Below, one piece after another: positions 6,383 to 8,441 of a stretch of 8,441 nucleotides of DNA. The notes below the pieces were generated by a model. That model worked only from the letters and a program-made list of their open reading frames with translations, searched no databases and was not told where the DNA came from. The position numbers and the translations under genes are program-made. Within the stretch, counting starts at the first letter, position 1, and each line of letters starts with the position of its first letter. The DNA is from CAYYVJ01 sp964475115 (lineage in GTDB: Bacteria > Bacillota > Clostridia > Lachnospirales > Lachnospiraceae): assembly GCA_964475115.1 (NCBI GenBank), contig CAYYVJ010000085.1, positions 1 to 8,441 on the forward strand. The letters run 5' to 3'.

Positions 6383-6667
6383 AATACCTATTATCAGCTG
6401 ATAATACCTCCTCTTTTCTTGCTAGCCCTTGATGCATCATTTTTTGTAATTGCAAAGAGTAATCTAACTTTAATACCCTTTCGTGGCATATTCATCGGGT
6501 CTATGCACCATCCAATGAACGCATAAATGATCAAGTAAAGATTTCATCTGTGCTGGTGCTGCAAATACGAGCAAATCAATTTCTGTCAATAAGAATTCTT
6601 TCCATACTCGTCCATCAGCTTGCGAATGTTGACCTACGTCAGCCGATGAACAGTATGAAAATGAGAA
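6354..6667 (-). pseudogene. Possible frameshifted gene remnant of unknown family
   Basis: This is the ~380-bp stretch without a clear gene between the sugar dehydrogenase remnant and the surface protein. On the minus strand one frame is open from 6667 to a TAA at 6470. It includes WKEFLLTEIDLLVFAAPAQM and then KSLLDHLCVHWMVHRPDEYA. A second frame is open from 6491 to a TAG at 6354. It includes RVLKLDYSLQLQKMMHQGL and then ARKEEVLSADNRYWVDKDW. The two overlap at 6470-6491, so a single frameshift there would join them into about 104 codons. Neither part has a start codon with a ribosome binding site at its head, and an in-frame TAG (6668-6670) blocks upstream extension. I do not recognise the family. 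It may be a decayed gene or chance open frames. Confidence 0.3.
6389..6406. repeat. 18-bp perfect palindrome
   Basis: TATTATCAGCTGATAATA is its own reverse complement over all 18 bp, with no spacer. It lies inside the possible gene remnant, about 50 bp after the sugar dehydrogenase stop. A protein-binding site, a fossil operator or chance are all possible; no promoter is evident next to it. Confidence 0.55.
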
Positions 6668-6713
6668 CTACCACTACCACCACCGTTGTTGCAATATTGA
6701 GGTTGTGTCTGTG

Positions 6714-8441
6714 TTAGCGGTTATCTTTATTGTTTTTTTTCTTGCGAATCCATACCAACGCAGTACCAAAAACTGCTATCAATGCCAGAACTGCGGAAAT
6801 AAGGATTAATGGACTTTTGGTAGTTTCATCTCTATTGGATGTCGTTGATGAAGTACCCCCATCTACCTCAATTAACACAGAAGCTAAATCGTCAACCGCT
6901 TTATCCTCTGTGGCAGTTACAACTTCATTGGTATCTGCCTCCTGGATTTTCTCCACAGCCTCGTTGTAAATACGGTCAATTTCATCCAGAGTTTTTTGCT
7001 TCTCTTCCCTTGTCAAGGTTTCTGTCGATTCATCAATTGTTTTTGTGTGTTCCTCAGTCAATTTTTTCAGGACATCATCAATCTCATTGTTTAAATCGGT
7101 CTTTTCATTCTTTGGAGTTTCTATTTCAGTCTTAGCATTGCCATCTGGGCTATTGTCACTGTGATTGTTGTCACTGCCACTTTCAGTACTGCCTTCTCCT
7201 GCGCTGCCACCTCCAGTGCCGTCTTCTCCTGTGTTGCCATCTCCCATGTTAAAATCACCTTCTTGGGTATAGTCGTTGGTAAAACGCACAACAACTTCGT
7301 CACCTTCCTTCAAAGAATACCCATTCATATATATGCTAGGCATTTTGCCATTTACCGTATAAATCCAGCCTGAATTTGGACCACCATCACGTTCAGATAA
7401 AGTATTACCATCTGCATCGGTGACTGATTTCACATAGCTTCCAATTGCTTTATAAGTATATCCCTGCTCTGCAAGTACCTTTCTAAAGAGACCAAATACG
7501 GTTGTCCCTGCCTCAAGCTTATCTACAGTAGCTTCAACCACTGTATCCCCTAAAGAAGATGCTTGAACTTGAACGGACATAGTTCGCATCATTATCATAG
7601 GCTGTGGTTTACTTCCAAATAATGTAAACCCAACAGTGATAGGAGTGCTAATCTGGACAATGGCCTCTTCAAGCATCTGATTTAACTCTTCCCTAGTTCG
7701 ATATGGGTGATTTTTACCTTCTACCATAACATAAACAGACACTGGTTGCTTATAAAGCTGTTCGAAACCCTCATACCCTGGCATACCAGCATATTTCCCA
7801 TACACTTCATGGGTTAACATACTGTTAATGCGTACAAAGGTATCCTCAGCAGGCTGTGCCACATAATTAAGTGTTTCATGGTCAAGAACAGTCATATCAC
7901 TGGAACGAAATGCCCTCCAAGCCTCTTGTTCTGCCCAATTATCAAGTTCATCTGCAATAATTCCACTCCTGCTTGTTTCCTTCGAATTGTAAATCCAACG
8001 CAATCCACTCTTAGAGTCATTCCAGACTGCTTCTTGGAAGGAATGCAATCCTCCTGTAATGGAAAATTCATCCACATATTTCCCTTCGTTTAAACCGTCA
8101 AAATATTCAGTTTTAACCCGATCCATCAATTCCAGTGCATCATTTATTTCCGCCTGTTCAAGAGGAATCACTTGAATAGTAAACTTCTTGGACGCAGATA
8201 CGCCTTGCGCTAAATCAGTTATGGAAACGGTGAGTGTAACTGTTTTAGCAGAATCACCTACTGGTGGACGATACACTGTAACACGGGCGGCATTGGCCAC
8301 ATCTGGTGCAACCATGGTACTATTGTCACTACTTATAATGGTAATAGGAAAATATTTTCCGTCTACGCCAAAATTCCTTGTTGTTGGAAGTTGAATATCA
8401 TTTATGGTACTATATATTCCATCTTTCTCATTTAGCTTTTC
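6714..8441 (-). CDS. Surface-anchored protein with Ig-like and DUF4430 domains (start beyond right edge)
   Basis: The frame is open from the right edge to the TAA at 6714-6716, giving 575 visible residues; the Met at 8315 is internal because homology continues before it. Visible residues ~8-92 form an atrophied bacterial Ig-like domain (INDIQLPTTRNFGVDGKYFP, then IISSDNST, VTLTVSITD, FTIQVIPLE). A central ~200-residue region rich in aromatics and acids is unassigned. Residues ~300-390 match DUF4430, the transcobalamin-like domain (TTVFGLFRKVLAEQGY, DGGPNSGWIYTVNGK, GYSLKEGDEVVVRF). A Gly/Ser/Asp-rich linker (~395-435), a charged helical stalk (~440-505), a single hydrophobic segment (~543-565) and a lysine-rich tail follow, so the protein is anchored outside the cell by its C-terminus. 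No LPxTG sortase motif is seen. DUF4430 proteins often accompany cobalamin or surface-adhesion functions, but no ligand can be claimed here. No clear terminator follows. Confidence 0.88.
   Translation of the reverse strand, partial: EKLNEKDGIYSTINDIQLPTTRNFGVDGKYFPITIISSDNSTMVAPDVANAARVTVYRPPVGDSAKTVTLTVSITDLAQGVSASKKFTIQVIPLEQAEINDALELMDRVKTEYFDGLNEGKYVDEFSITGGLHSFQEAVWNDSKSGLRWIYNSKETSRSGIIADELDNWAEQEAWRAFRSSDMTVLDHETLNYVAQPAEDTFVRINSMLTHEVYGKYAGMPGYEGFEQLYKQPVSVYVMVEGKNHPYRTREELNQMLEEAIVQISTPITVGFTLFGSKPQPMIMMRTMSVQVQASSLGDTVVEATVDKLEAGTTVFGLFRKVLAEQGYTYKAIGSYVKSVTDADGNTLSERDGGPNSGWIYTVNGKMPSIYMNGYSLKEGDEVVVRFTNDYTQEGDFNMGDGNTGEDGTGGGSAGEGSTESGSDNNHSDNSPDGNAKTEIETPKNEKTDLNNEIDDVLKKLTEEHTKTIDESTETLTREEKQKTLDEIDRIYNEAVEKIQEADTNEVVTATEDKAVDDLASVLIEVDGGTSSTTSNRDETTKSPLILISAVLALIAVFGTALVWIRKKKNNKDNR

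Noticed and set aside
6341..6526. Plus-strand 61-codon frame with a hydrophobic middle, as a small membrane protein
   Set aside because: It has no ribosome binding site and runs through the inverted repeat and the palindrome. The minus-strand frames in the same place look more protein-like.
6613..6648. Hairpin CATCAGCT ... AGCCGATG as a terminator of the surface-protein gene
   Set aside because: The stem is only 8 bp with a wobble, the loop is 20 bases, and no T tract follows on the minus strand.
6639..6713. In-frame hydrophobic stretch (24 codons, with a run of six Val) after the stop codon of the surface protein, suggesting stop readthrough to a second membrane segment
   Set aside because: The protein already has a complete membrane anchor with a lysine-rich tail before the stop. 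The Val run is just the complement of the ACY trinucleotide tract, and no readthrough signal is seen.

Overview
The window looks like a chromosomal segment of a low-GC, strictly anaerobic Firmicute, most likely a clostridium of the Lachnospiraceae type. The evidence is the AT-rich composition, strong AGGAGG-type ribosome binding sites, consensus TTGACA/TATAAT promoters, a clostridial-style 2[4Fe-4S] ferredoxin, and a dGTPase-like gene in front of dnaG and rpoD. The organism call is an inference from gene content; no species can be named from the sequence.

Left part (1-2972, all minus strand): a macromolecular-synthesis block in the order dgt-like HD hydrolase, dnaG primase, rpoD (only the first 22 codons are inside the window). 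The genes are 18 and 40 bp apart. A weak promoter candidate lies in front of dgt.

Middle part (3000-5486, all minus strand): first in transcription order is a three-gene operon of ferredoxin, polytopic membrane Fe-S protein and ArsR-type repressor. These genes overlap by 26 and 38 bp. They are driven by a TTGACA-17-TATATT promoter embedded in a 54-bp near-perfect dyad whose 16-bp perfect core covers the -10 and start region. The ArsR protein carries two cysteines (C25, C92) placed like the persulfide-sensing pair of SqrR/BigR. Next comes a MalY/PatB-type C-S lyase/aminotransferase gene with a perfect consensus promoter and its own terminator, whose stem begins inside the stop codon. A sulfide/persulfide-responsive redox module next to an H2S-producing enzyme is the most interesting hypothesis here, but the functional link is an inference.

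Right part (5487-8441): a decayed or accessory-looking zone. A plus-strand PQQ-type sugar dehydrogenase (GSDH/YliI family) lacks its N-terminal portion and has no ribosome binding site at its first Met, so it is called a pseudogene. Then follow about 380 bp holding a possible frameshifted minus-strand gene remnant, an 18-bp perfect palindrome and an imperfect inverted repeat. Last is a large minus-strand surface protein (Ig-like domain, DUF4430 domain, Gly/Ser-rich linker, helical stalk, C-terminal membrane anchor) whose start lies beyond the right edge.

No tRNA, rRNA, CRISPR array or intact mobile element was seen.
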